Shown one piece after another: positions 40,022 through 46,948 of a stretch of DNA of 64,000 bases. Source of the DNA: Stigmatella ashevillena (lineage in GTDB: Bacteria > Myxococcota > Myxococcia > Myxococcales > Myxococcaceae); the NCBI RefSeq assembly GCF_028368975.1, contig NZ_JAQNDM010000002.1, positions 3,528,425 through 3,592,424 of the forward strand, written 5' to 3'. The position numbers were made by a program, and so were the translations under genes. Below the pieces are notes generated by a model that worked only from the letters and a program-made list of their open reading frames with translations, ran no database searches and had not been told where the DNA came from. Each line of letters begins with the position of its first letter. The stretch's first letter is position 1.

Positions 40022-41446
40022 ATGTTCCGTTTCCGCCTCGGGAGCATTCCCGTCGAGGTCCACTCCTTCCACCTGCTCGCCTCGGCCGTATTCGGGTGGA
40101 GCTTCGCTTCCTACGCCTCCCAGGTCGGCCCGCCCTGGCTGGCCGAGTACGTCCTGGAGGAAGGGCACCCCCGGTATGGGGCCGCCATCGCGGCCTATGT
40201 GCTGTCCTGGATGTTCATCGTCTTCGTGTCGGTGGTCGTCCACGAGTTGGGCCACGCGGTGTTCTTCCGGGCGTTCGGCTACCAGCCGAACATCGTCCTC
40301 GTCTGGCTCGGCGGCGAGACGTACCCCAACGCCTCCAGCCCCATCCCCTGGCACAAGAGCGTCCTGAGCACCCTGGCCGGTCCCCTGTTCGGCCTGCTGC
40401 TGGGAGGCGTGTGCTGGGCCGGGGCCAGCGTGGTGGGGGGCCACTCGGTGGCGCTCGACTTCTTCCTCTTCTGGTTCCTCCGGGCCAACCTCTTCTGGGC
40501 CGCGCTCAACCTGCTGCCCGTCCCCCCCTTAGATGGAGGCCACGTCACCACCACGCTGGCCTCCCGCTTCTTTGGCCGGGCCGGCTTCATCGCCGCCCAG
40601 GGCCTGGCGCTCCTCATCGCCGTGGCCATGGTGGCCTGGGGGCTCCGGACCGGCTCCCTGCTCCTGCCCGTCTTCTTCGCCATGTGGGGATTCCAATGCA
40701 TCCGGGCCATTCGGGATGCCTTCCAGGCGGGGCGCATGGGCGAGGCCCAGCGTCCCCTGGCCGAGGCCCTGCGTCAGGCGCAGCTGGCGCTCTCGCGGGG
40801 AGCGCTCGACGAGGCCCGCGCCCACGCCGCCCCGGTGCTGGAGGGAGGCGAGGCCCTCACCCCCCAGTTGGCCAGCCACGCCCACCACTTGTTGGGGTGG
40901 GTGGCCGTCAAGGAAGGCCAGGGCCGGATCGCGCTGGACCACTTCGCCCAGGTGCAAGGCCAGCCGGTGGAGACCCATGCGCTGGCCGCGGCCTTCTCCC
41001 TGGTGGGCGACGAGACCCGGGCCCTGCCCCTGTGGGAGATGGCCTGGCGCGACTCGGGGGACCGCACGGTGATGCACGAGTATGGCGGCTGCCTCTTGCG
41101 CGCGGGCAAGCGGGAGGCGGCCCTCAAGCTGCCGGGGGTGGACCTCGCGGCTGCCTTCTCGTGCGCGGAGCGGGTGCTCTTCATTCGAGGCGCGTATTCC
41201 GAGGCGGCGGCCATGGGCGAGTCGGCCCTTACCTACGTCCCCAATCCCCAGATCGCCTATGACGCGGCGTGTGCCTTCGCCAAGGCCCAGAACGTGACAG
41301 ACGCGGTGCGTCTGCTGCACCGCGCCAAGGAGTTGGGCTACCGGGACGCGGACTATGCCGCCTCGGATGAGGACCTGGCCCCCCTCCACGGGCACCCAGG
41401 GTTCGAGGCGTGGCTGACGGAGCTGCGGCAATCTGCGGCGTCCTGA
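40022..41446 (+). CDS. M50-family membrane metalloprotease with TPR-like C-terminus
   Basis: 474 aa. Zinc site H74-E75-x-x-H78 in VVHELGHAVFF and third ligand D171 in NLLPVPPLDGGHV, both within transmembrane helices of an N-terminal membrane part (about 1-235). There is no PDZ domain, as in the SpoIVFB/rhomboid-like subgroup of site-2 proteases. The soluble C-terminal half (about 235-474) has TPR-like helical pairs (RGALDEARAHAAPVLEGG, YDAACAFAKAQNVTDAVRLLHRA). Members clip transmembrane segments of signalling proteins; the substrate is unknown. It starts 92 bp from the divergent dus gene, and the desaturase follows 20 bp downstream. Confidence 0.87.
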   Translation: MFRFRLGSIPVEVHSFHLLASAVFGWSFASYASQVGPPWLAEYVLEEGHPRYGAAIAAYVLSWMFIVFVSVVVHELGHAVFFRAFGYQPNIVLVWLGGETYPNASSPIPWHKSVLSTLAGPLFGLLLGGVCWAGASVVGGHSVALDFFLFWFLRANLFWAALNLLPVPPLDGGHVTTTLASRFFGRAGFIAAQGLALLIAVAMVAWGLRTGSLLLPVFFAMWGFQCIRAIRDAFQAGRMGEAQRPLAEALRQAQLALSRGALDEARAHAAPVLEGGEALTPQLASHAHHLLGWVAVKEGQGRIALDHFAQVQGQPVETHALAAAFSLVGDETRALPLWEMAWRDSGDRTVMHEYGGCLLRAGKREAALKLPGVDLAAAFSCAERVLFIRGAYSEAAAMGESALTYVPNPQIAYDAACAFAKAQNVTDAVRLLHRAKELGYRDADYAASDEDLAPLHGHPGFEAWLTELRQSAAS

Positions 41447-41466
41447 CAGAGCCATGACATGGGGGG

Positions 41467-42531
41467 GTGTTGATCGGGCCTGAGGCTGAACAGCTTCCGA
41501 CCCGTTCCACACCTGTCGAGGCCCCTTTGCAAACCGACACCCCCGCCCTGGCCACTGACGACAAGATCAACTGGCTGGCCTCCATCCCCTTCCTGGGCAT
41601 CCATGCGATGTGCCTCTTCGTCCTCTCTGTGGGGGCGAAGCCCGTGGACGTGCTGGTGTGCCTGGCCCTCTATGTGATTCGCATGTGGGGAGTCACCGCG
41701 GGCTACCACCGCTACTTCAGCCACCGGGCCTACAAGACGAACCGCGTCTTCCAGTTCATCCTCGCCCTGGTGGCGACCTCGTCCGCCCAGAAGGGCGTGC
41801 TGTGGTGGGCCGCCAACCACCGGCACCACCACCGGGAGTCGGACACGGAGCAGGACATCCACTCGCCGCTCCACAAGGGGTTCTGGTGGAGCCACATGGG
41901 CTGGATCATGTGCCCGAAGTACGAGCAGACGCGCTTCGAGGCCATCAAGGACTTCGCGCGCTTCCCGGAGCTGCGCTTCCTCAACCGCTTCCACCTGCTG
42001 CCGCCCATCGCGCTGGCCGTGGCGCTGTTCTTCATCGGCGGCTTCTCGATGCTCGTCTGGGGCTTCTTCGTGAGCACCACGCTGCTGTACCACGGCACCT
42101 TCACCATCAACTCGCTCAGCCACATCTTCGGCAACCGCCGCTACCGCACCACGGACACCAGCAAGAACAACTGGCTCCTGGCGCTCATCACCCTGGGTGA
42201 GGGGTGGCACAACAACCACCACTACTACCAGAACACCGCCAACCAGGGCTGGTTCTGGTGGGAAGTCGACATCAGCTACTACTCGCTGAAGGTGCTCTCC
42301 TGGCTGCGGGTGGTGAGCGATCTGCGCACGCCCTCGGACCAAGTGAAGTACTCCTACAAGAAGTACACCCCCGAGATGAAGGCGGAGCTGAAGGCCTCCA
42401 CGGACTTCTGGGGCGCCGTGGCGTCCCGGAAGAAGGCGGCGGAGGACAAGATGCGCGAGGCCCTGGTGGCCGCGGCGGACCACCTGCCGACCTCCGCGCC
42501 CGCGCCGCAAGCCCTGCTCAAGCGGCAGTAG
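41467..42531 (+). CDS. Acyl-lipid/acyl-CoA delta-9-type fatty acid desaturase
   Basis: About 354 aa from GTG 41467; a later start near TTG in PLQTDTPAL is possible because no clear ribosome-binding site precedes the GTG. The three histidine boxes of membrane di-iron desaturases are complete: HRYFSH (H81-H86), HRHHH (H118-H122) and HNNHH (H248-H252). At least four hydrophobic segments alternate with them. It introduces a double bond into membrane acyl chains. It follows the M50 gene closely and may share its transcript; regulated membrane composition is a possible link (inference). Confidence 0.92.
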   Translation: MLIGPEAEQLPTRSTPVEAPLQTDTPALATDDKINWLASIPFLGIHAMCLFVLSVGAKPVDVLVCLALYVIRMWGVTAGYHRYFSHRAYKTNRVFQFILALVATSSAQKGVLWWAANHRHHHRESDTEQDIHSPLHKGFWWSHMGWIMCPKYEQTRFEAIKDFARFPELRFLNRFHLLPPIALAVALFFIGGFSMLVWGFFVSTTLLYHGTFTINSLSHIFGNRRYRTTDTSKNNWLLALITLGEGWHNNHHYYQNTANQGWFWWEVDISYYSLKVLSWLRVVSDLRTPSDQVKYSYKKYTPEMKAELKASTDFWGAVASRKKAAEDKMREALVAAADHLPTSAPAPQALLKRQ

Positions 42532-42544
42532 GCACGGGCCGTCC

Positions 42545-42575
42545 CCGTGCTCCCAGGCCACCCCCGGGAGCACGG
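42545..42575. terminator. Bidirectional terminator hairpin
   Basis: CCGTGCTCCC / GGGAGCACGG, 10-bp perfect stem with an 11-nt loop, lying in the 49-bp gap between the desaturase stop and the converging bcp stop. Confidence 0.7.
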
Positions 42576-42580
42576 CGGGC

Positions 42581-43018
42581 TCAGAGCCCCGCGAGCGCCT
42601 GCTGCGGGAAACTCCGGGCATCCACCTTCGGCGAGTACTCCTTCACCTTGCCATCCGGGCCGATGATGACCCCCACGCGGCGGGCATTCGGCGCCTGGGC
42701 GTCGTCACAGGCCCCGTAGGCCAGCCCCACCTTGCGGTCGGTGTCGCACAGCAGCGGGAAGTTGAACCCGAACTTCTCCGAGAACGCCTTGTTCTCCTCG
42801 GGCGTGTCGAAGCTGATGCCGAGAATCTCCGCGTTCTTCTGCTGGTAGCCCGCCTTGTGGTCGCGGAAGCCGCAGCCCTCGGCCGTGCAGCCGGGGGTGT
42901 CCGCCTTCGGGTAGAACCAGAGCACCACCGTCTTCCCTCGGTAGTCGGACAGGGTGTGCGTCCGGCCGGTGTGGTCCCGGACCGTGAAGTCCGGCGCCGT
43001 GTCTCCAGGCTTGAGCAT
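42581..43018 (-). CDS. bcp: Thioredoxin-dependent peroxiredoxin (Bcp/PrxQ type)
   Basis: 145 aa from ATG 43018 ([13 protein letters not shown]). It reduces hydroperoxides with thioredoxin as donor. The peroxidatic Cys is in KADTPGCTAEGCGFRDH, with the resolving Cys five residues later, typical of PrxQ. Length matches the family. It is convergent with the desaturase and follows the copper-locus sigma gene by 109 bp on the same strand, so a read-through contribution is possible. Confidence 0.93.
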   Translation of the reverse strand: MLKPGDTAPDFTVRDHTGRTHTLSDYRGKTVVLWFYPKADTPGCTAEGCGFRDHKAGYQQKNAEILGISFDTPEENKAFSEKFGFNFPLLCDTDRKVGLAYGACDDAQAPNARRVGVIIGPDGKVKEYSPKVDARSFPQQALAGL

Positions 43019-43126
43019 GCGGAGTCTTCCGTGTGAGCGGCGGTCCGGAGCCCCCGCCGCGTGGGCTGCGTTCCCAACGCTCCGGAGCCCCCTTCCTAGC
43101 ACGGAGGCTCTCCCCTCCAAGGCCGT

Positions 43127-43741
43127 TCAAGGCCCCTCGCGGCGCTCGTAGACGAGGGCCGCGGCGGTTCGGGCACAGTCACACTCCAGACACCCCTGGG
43201 CCGCGCACGCGCCACAGGTCTTCTCCAGTTGCTTCTTGAGGGCTTGCCGGGCGCGGTGGAGCCGGACGGCCGCGTTGTTGACGGTGATGCCCGCGGACTG
43301 GGCGGCCTCCGTCAGCGACTGCTCCTCCAAGTCCACCTTCCGCACGGCCTCTGCGTACTCGGGCTTCAAGGCCCCCAGTTGGCGGTGGAGACACTGGCAG
43401 GGGGACGGCTTCAGGGCGGGCTGGAGCACTTCTCCCGCGGCCTCCTGGGCCTCACGCGCCAGGGCACGCGCGTTGACTCGCTGGTGGCGGAAGTGGTCGG
43501 CCAGGGCATTGCGAAGCACCCGGTAGAACCACGCCATCCGCCTCGTGCCCTCCAATTCGGGCGCCCCCCGTTCGAGGACCCGGACGAGGGTGCCTTGCAG
43601 CACCTCCTCGGCCACGGACTCACTCCCCGTCCTCCGCAGCAGGAAGGACCGGAAGCGCGGGTACTGCGAGACGAGCATCCGCCGCGCCGCTTCGGAGAGC
43701 GGTTTCAGTCCTTTATCGCTCGGGGTTTCCATCGGACACAT
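43127..43741 (-). CDS. corE: CorE-like copper-responsive ECF sigma factor with C-terminal cysteine domain
   Basis: 204 aa. Region 2 has AEEVLQGTLVRVLERG and WFYRVLRNALADHFRHQRVN; region 4 has LTEAAQSAGITVNNAAVRLHRARQALKK. The tail TCGACAAQGCLECDC contains C176, C179, C184, C187 and C189 (CxxC-x4-CxxCxC), and a further C-x-C (C115, C117) is in the linker. This is the layout of CorE sigmas of Myxococcus, in which the tail senses copper directly and no anti-sigma is needed. The ATG at 43741 overlaps the multicopper oxidase by 29 bases, so translation is coupled. Alternative start 43732. Confidence 0.88.
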   Translation of the reverse strand: MCPMETPSDKGLKPLSEAARRMLVSQYPRFRSFLLRRTGSESVAEEVLQGTLVRVLERGAPELEGTRRMAWFYRVLRNALADHFRHQRVNARALAREAQEAAGEVLQPALKPSPCQCLHRQLGALKPEYAEAVRKVDLEEQSLTEAAQSAGITVNNAAVRLHRARQALKKQLEKTCGACAAQGCLECDCARTAAALVYERREGP

Positions 43742-44999
43742 CGATACCGTCAGCGCTCATTTGCTGCGGGCTGGCCGGGCCCGCCACGGTGCCCGCTGGG
43801 TGGGCGTACCAGCCCTGAGGGTCCGCGCGGTCCGGATCGTCGCGCACCTTGAGGATGGTGAACATGCCGCCCATGTCGATGTACGAGAAGGGACCGGGCC
43901 CTCCCCGCATGGGCAGGCTGTTGGGCGGCATGGCCATCTCCATCTCGCCCATGCCGCCCATGCCCAGGGTGCCCATGGTCATGAAGTCGGGCATCACGCG
44001 GCTCATCCGGTGGTCCAGCTTCCGCGTGTCCGCGCCCACCATGTTGGGAGCGTCGTGCCCCATCTGCGTCATGACATGGTGAGTCATGTGGCAGTGCATG
44101 GCCCAGTCGCCCGGCTCGTCCGGGACGAACTCGATGACCCGGGTGCTGCCCACCGGCACGAGCACGGTGGTCTCGGGGATCTGCGCGGAAGGCGGAACGT
44201 AGCCCCCATCCGTGGCCGTGAGCTTGAAGGACAACCCGTGCAGGTGAATCGGGTGGTGGTCCATGGCGCTCAGGTTGCCCAGGCGGATCCGCACGCGCTC
44301 GCCCTTGCCGACCAGGAGGGGTTCGGTGGCGGGGAAGGACTTGCTGTTGAAGGTGAGGACGTTGAAGTCCGTCATCTCATTCGGATCGGGCCGCCGCGCC
44401 CCCACGTCCAGCCGCCACTCGTGTGTCATCAGGACGAAGTCCCGGTCGACGCGCGGGCCCACCGGCACCTTCGGATGCACGATGAACATCCCCATCATCC
44501 CGAGCGCCATCTGCGTCATCTCGTCGAAGTGGGGGTGGTACATGAAGGTGCCCGGGTGGCGCAGGGTGAACTCGTAGACGTAGGTCTCCCCCGGAGGAAT
44601 GGGCCGCTGAGTCAGTCCGGCCACGCCATCCATGCCATTGGGCAGGATGATGCCGTGCCAGTGCACCGTCGTGGGCTCCGGCAGACGGTTGGTGACGTAG
44701 AAGCGCACCCGGTCCCCTTCCGTCACCTCGATCGTTGGCCCCGGCGTCCGGCCGTTGTAGCCCCAGGCCAGCGCGCGCATGCCCGGGGCGAACTCGTGCT
44801 CGAACTCCCCGGCGATCAGGTGCCCCACCTTGACCTTGCCCGACCGCTTCATGGGCAGGGTCGCGCCGTTGGGCGTGACGACCCCCACCTGTCCCCCCGG
44901 GGCCACCACCTGGGCTGGCGGAGGCTTCCCCGGGGCCTGCTCCACCATGGCGGCGCCCGTGGCGAGGCCGCTCCATTTGAGAAATGAACGGCGATCCAT
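43713..44999 (-). CDS. Multicopper oxidase (CueO/Cuo-like), Tat-exported
   Basis: 428 aa from ATG 44999 (GGGAGG ribosome-binding site). The N terminus MDRRSFLKWSGLA is a twin-arginine signal. Copper ligands are complete: H113-W-H115 in TVHWHGI, HPH in FMYHPHFDEM, HPIHLHG, and HCHMTHHVMTQM (HCHxxxHxxxxM). A Met-rich tail (MTMGTLGMGGMGEMEMAMPP) may bind Cu(I), as in CueO. It oxidises Cu(I) in the periplasm with O2 as acceptor. It is third of four genes in the copper operon, just after the TolC-like gene (4-bp gap). Confidence 0.93.
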   Translation of the reverse strand: MDRRSFLKWSGLATGAAMVEQAPGKPPPAQVVAPGGQVGVVTPNGATLPMKRSGKVKVGHLIAGEFEHEFAPGMRALAWGYNGRTPGPTIEVTEGDRVRFYVTNRLPEPTTVHWHGIILPNGMDGVAGLTQRPIPPGETYVYEFTLRHPGTFMYHPHFDEMTQMALGMMGMFIVHPKVPVGPRVDRDFVLMTHEWRLDVGARRPDPNEMTDFNVLTFNSKSFPATEPLLVGKGERVRIRLGNLSAMDHHPIHLHGLSFKLTATDGGYVPPSAQIPETTVLVPVGSTRVIEFVPDEPGDWAMHCHMTHHVMTQMGHDAPNMVGADTRKLDHRMSRVMPDFMTMGTLGMGGMGEMEMAMPPNSLPMRGGPGPFSYIDMGGMFTILKVRDDPDRADPQGWYAHPAGTVAGPASPQQMSADGIDVSDGNPER

Positions 45000-45003
45000 T
45001 GTC

Positions 45004-46455
45004 TTAATGACCTCCCGCCTCGGTCCCACCTGCCAGTGAAGAGGGGCCTCCCGCCCCCATGGGCCCCCCCATCGACGCCCCCGTGCGCCTTCCCGCGAGC
45101 AAGGCCTCCAGCGCGGCGTGCGCCGTCCAGTACTCCCGGAGCAATTCCACATAGGTCAGCTCCGCGTCGAGCTGCTCCCGGCGGACCTGCAACACCTGGA
45201 AGATGCCGAGCTGCATGGCGTTGTACTGAAGCAAGGTCTGCCGCATGACCCGCTGCCGGGCCGGCAAGAGCACCTGCTGGTACTGACGGGCTCTCAGGGC
45301 CGTGGACTGCACGCGGTTGCGCGCCTCACGCGCGGCGGAGCGGACATCGATGGCCATCCCCTGGTAACGCTCCATCAGCGCATCGAACTCCGCCTCGTAC
45401 GCGGAGCGCGTCCCCTGGCGCCGATCGAAGAGCGGGACCGTGAAGTGGAGGACGCCTCCCCACTCCCACTCCCCGTGCGCGGGGGCCACGGGGCTCTTCC
45501 GCTCGGCGATCACCCCCACGGAGACCTCCGGCAGCCACCCTTCCACGCGCGTCAGCCCGGCCCGCTGCGCCGCGCCTTCGAGGCGGCGCTGGGTTTCCGC
45601 CAGCTCCAAGCTGGCCGTGACGGCCCTGCGCTCGAGGTTCTCGAAAGACGGTTCCTCACCGGCCATTCGCGGCAGCGTCTCCGTCACCGTCCACGCCGTG
45701 GCCTCCCCGTGAAGTCCCAGGAGCCGCTGGAGCGGCTCGCGGCGCTCAAGAACCTCCAGTTCGAGTTGTGCCACCGTGGCCCGGGCCGACTCATACGCGG
45801 CGTCCTGGGTCGCGACATCGAGCTCAGGCACATTGCCCGCCTCGAAGAGGGCCTGGCTGGCGTCCCGGGCAGCGGCAAAGGCATCCAGCGCCTGGGTGGC
45901 AATCGCCACGCGCTGCTGCGCCGCCTGGAAGGCGTAAAATGCCGCGCGCACGGTGTAGCCCAATTCCACGACGAAGGCGGCCGTCCGGTACCGGGCCGCT
46001 TCGAGCTCATTCCGAGCGGCCCGGGCGCGAACCACCGAGAGCACGGCCTGGGACAAGCCGTACTCGACGCGGATCTCGGTCTGGGGCTCGAACGGCAAAC
46101 TGGGATCCTCCTGCTGGCGCAGCTCGAGTTCGACTTGGGGGTTGGGAAGGACGCCTGCCTGGAGCAGCTGGCCCCGCGCAACCCCGAGATCCCTCAGCGA
46201 GGCGCGAAGCTCCCGGTTGTTGAGAAACGCGATGCGCACGGCCGCATCCGCGGTCAGCGGCTGCTGAAGCAACTGCCCCACTTCCTTGGGGAAACCCGTG
46301 GACACATCCCTCGCCTCGGCCATTTGCTGGGGCAGCGGCAGATGCGTGAGTTCACGGACCCGTGCGAGGTCCGACTGCATGGAGGGCGAGACGCAGCCGG
46401 GCGACACCACCCCCAGGAGCAGCACCAGCCCGGCCACACGCCTGTCAGCTCCCAT
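45004..46455 (-). CDS. TolC-family outer-membrane efflux lipoprotein
   Basis: 483 aa, with a strong GAAGGGAGGGGGC ribosome-binding site. Lipobox VSPGC (C21). Two OEP repeats: LTADAAVRIAFLNNRELRAS to AYESARATVAQLELEVL, and RRAVTASLELAETQRRL to ELTYVELLREYWTAHAALEALL. Long amphipathic helices alternate with strands (QVELELRQQEDP). TolC-like channels pair with CzcA/CusA pumps, but no RND pump gene is adjacent, so the partner is either encoded elsewhere or it serves the periplasmic oxidase. The tail is Gly/Met/Pro-rich. The start overlaps the preceding lipoprotein gene by 11 bases. Confidence 0.87.
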   Translation of the reverse strand: MGADRRVAGLVLLLGVVSPGCVSPSMQSDLARVRELTHLPLPQQMAEARDVSTGFPKEVGQLLQQPLTADAAVRIAFLNNRELRASLRDLGVARGQLLQAGVLPNPQVELELRQQEDPSLPFEPQTEIRVEYGLSQAVLSVVRARAARNELEAARYRTAAFVVELGYTVRAAFYAFQAAQQRVAIATQALDAFAAARDASQALFEAGNVPELDVATQDAAYESARATVAQLELEVLERREPLQRLLGLHGEATAWTVTETLPRMAGEEPSFENLERRAVTASLELAETQRRLEGAAQRAGLTRVEGWLPEVSVGVIAERKSPVAPAHGEWEWGGVLHFTVPLFDRRQGTRSAYEAEFDALMERYQGMAIDVRSAAREARNRVQSTALRARQYQQVLLPARQRVMRQTLLQYNAMQLGIFQVLQVRREQLDAELTYVELLREYWTAHAALEALLAGRRTGASMGGPMGAGGPSSLAGGTEAGGH

Positions 46456-46744
46456 GCCCCCTCCCTTCAGGTGCGCCATCTGCCGGCCGGGCAGGCGGTG
46501 CCCCCTCCTTGCCCCCCGCGCCCCCTTCCGTGAGTGGAGGGTGCTCCTCGAGCCCCTGCCAGGTCCCCGTGGGCTCTCCTGGCAAAGGCGGGTCCTGTTC
46601 GAGCATTTCCCCCACGCGCGCCACAGGCGCTTCTTCCGCCTCGGCGGACGCCGCGGACGCCCTGGGAAAGGACTGGGGAAAGGAGCGCGGTGCACAAGCC
46701 CCCAAGGGGGCCGCGGACACCATGGCGATCAGCACGGCTCGCAT
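46445..46744 (-). CDS. Small lipoprotein at the head of the copper operon
   Basis: 99 aa from ATG 46744. MRAVLIAMVSAAPLGAC is a type II signal peptide (lipobox PLGAC, C17). The mature part is disordered: Ser/Pro/Glu-rich, with PLPGEPTGTWQGLEEHPPL. It overlaps the TolC-like gene by 11 bases and lies about 50 bp after a motif-matched promoter, so it is the first gene of the operon. No clear ribosome-binding site. It may be a copper-binding or assembly factor, but there are no Met or His runs, so this is only a guess. Confidence 0.6.
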   Translation of the reverse strand: MRAVLIAMVSAAPLGACAPRSFPQSFPRASAASAEAEEAPVARVGEMLEQDPPLPGEPTGTWQGLEEHPPLTEGGAGGKEGAPPARPADGAPEGRGHGS

Positions 46745-46800
46745 CAACACGTTATTGGCCCAGCCCTCGGCAAGTGGAATTTCCGGCCCATCCTTCACTG

Positions 46801-46828
46801 TAGACGCCCTGCTCAGCGCGGCATTACA
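46801..46828 (-). promoter_or_regulatory. ECF-type promoter of the minus-strand copper operon (candidate CorE target)
   Basis: Minus strand: TGTAAT (46828-46823), 16-bp spacer, CGTCTA (46806-46801). Predicted start near 46794, 50 bases before the lipoprotein gene. The same two boxes at the same spacing occur on the plus strand 75 bp away, before copA. Confidence 0.7.
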
Positions 46829-46874
46829 CCCGCGCGGGCGAACCCTCCGGCCAAGGAATGGACAAGCGGGACGT

Positions 46875-46902
46875 TGTAATCCTGAAAAAGGGAGTGCGTC
46901 TG
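46875..46902 (+). promoter_or_regulatory. ECF-type promoter of the copA operon (candidate CorE target)
   Basis: Plus strand: TGTAAT (46875-46880), 16-bp spacer, CGTCTG (46897-46902), predicted start near 46909, 40 bases before copA. It is identical in the -35 box and in five of six -10 bases to the minus-strand copper promoter. Confidence 0.7.
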
Positions 46903-46948
46903 CAAGGAAGGGCCCTGAGTGGAACGCGGCGCCCACCGAGGAGACGGG

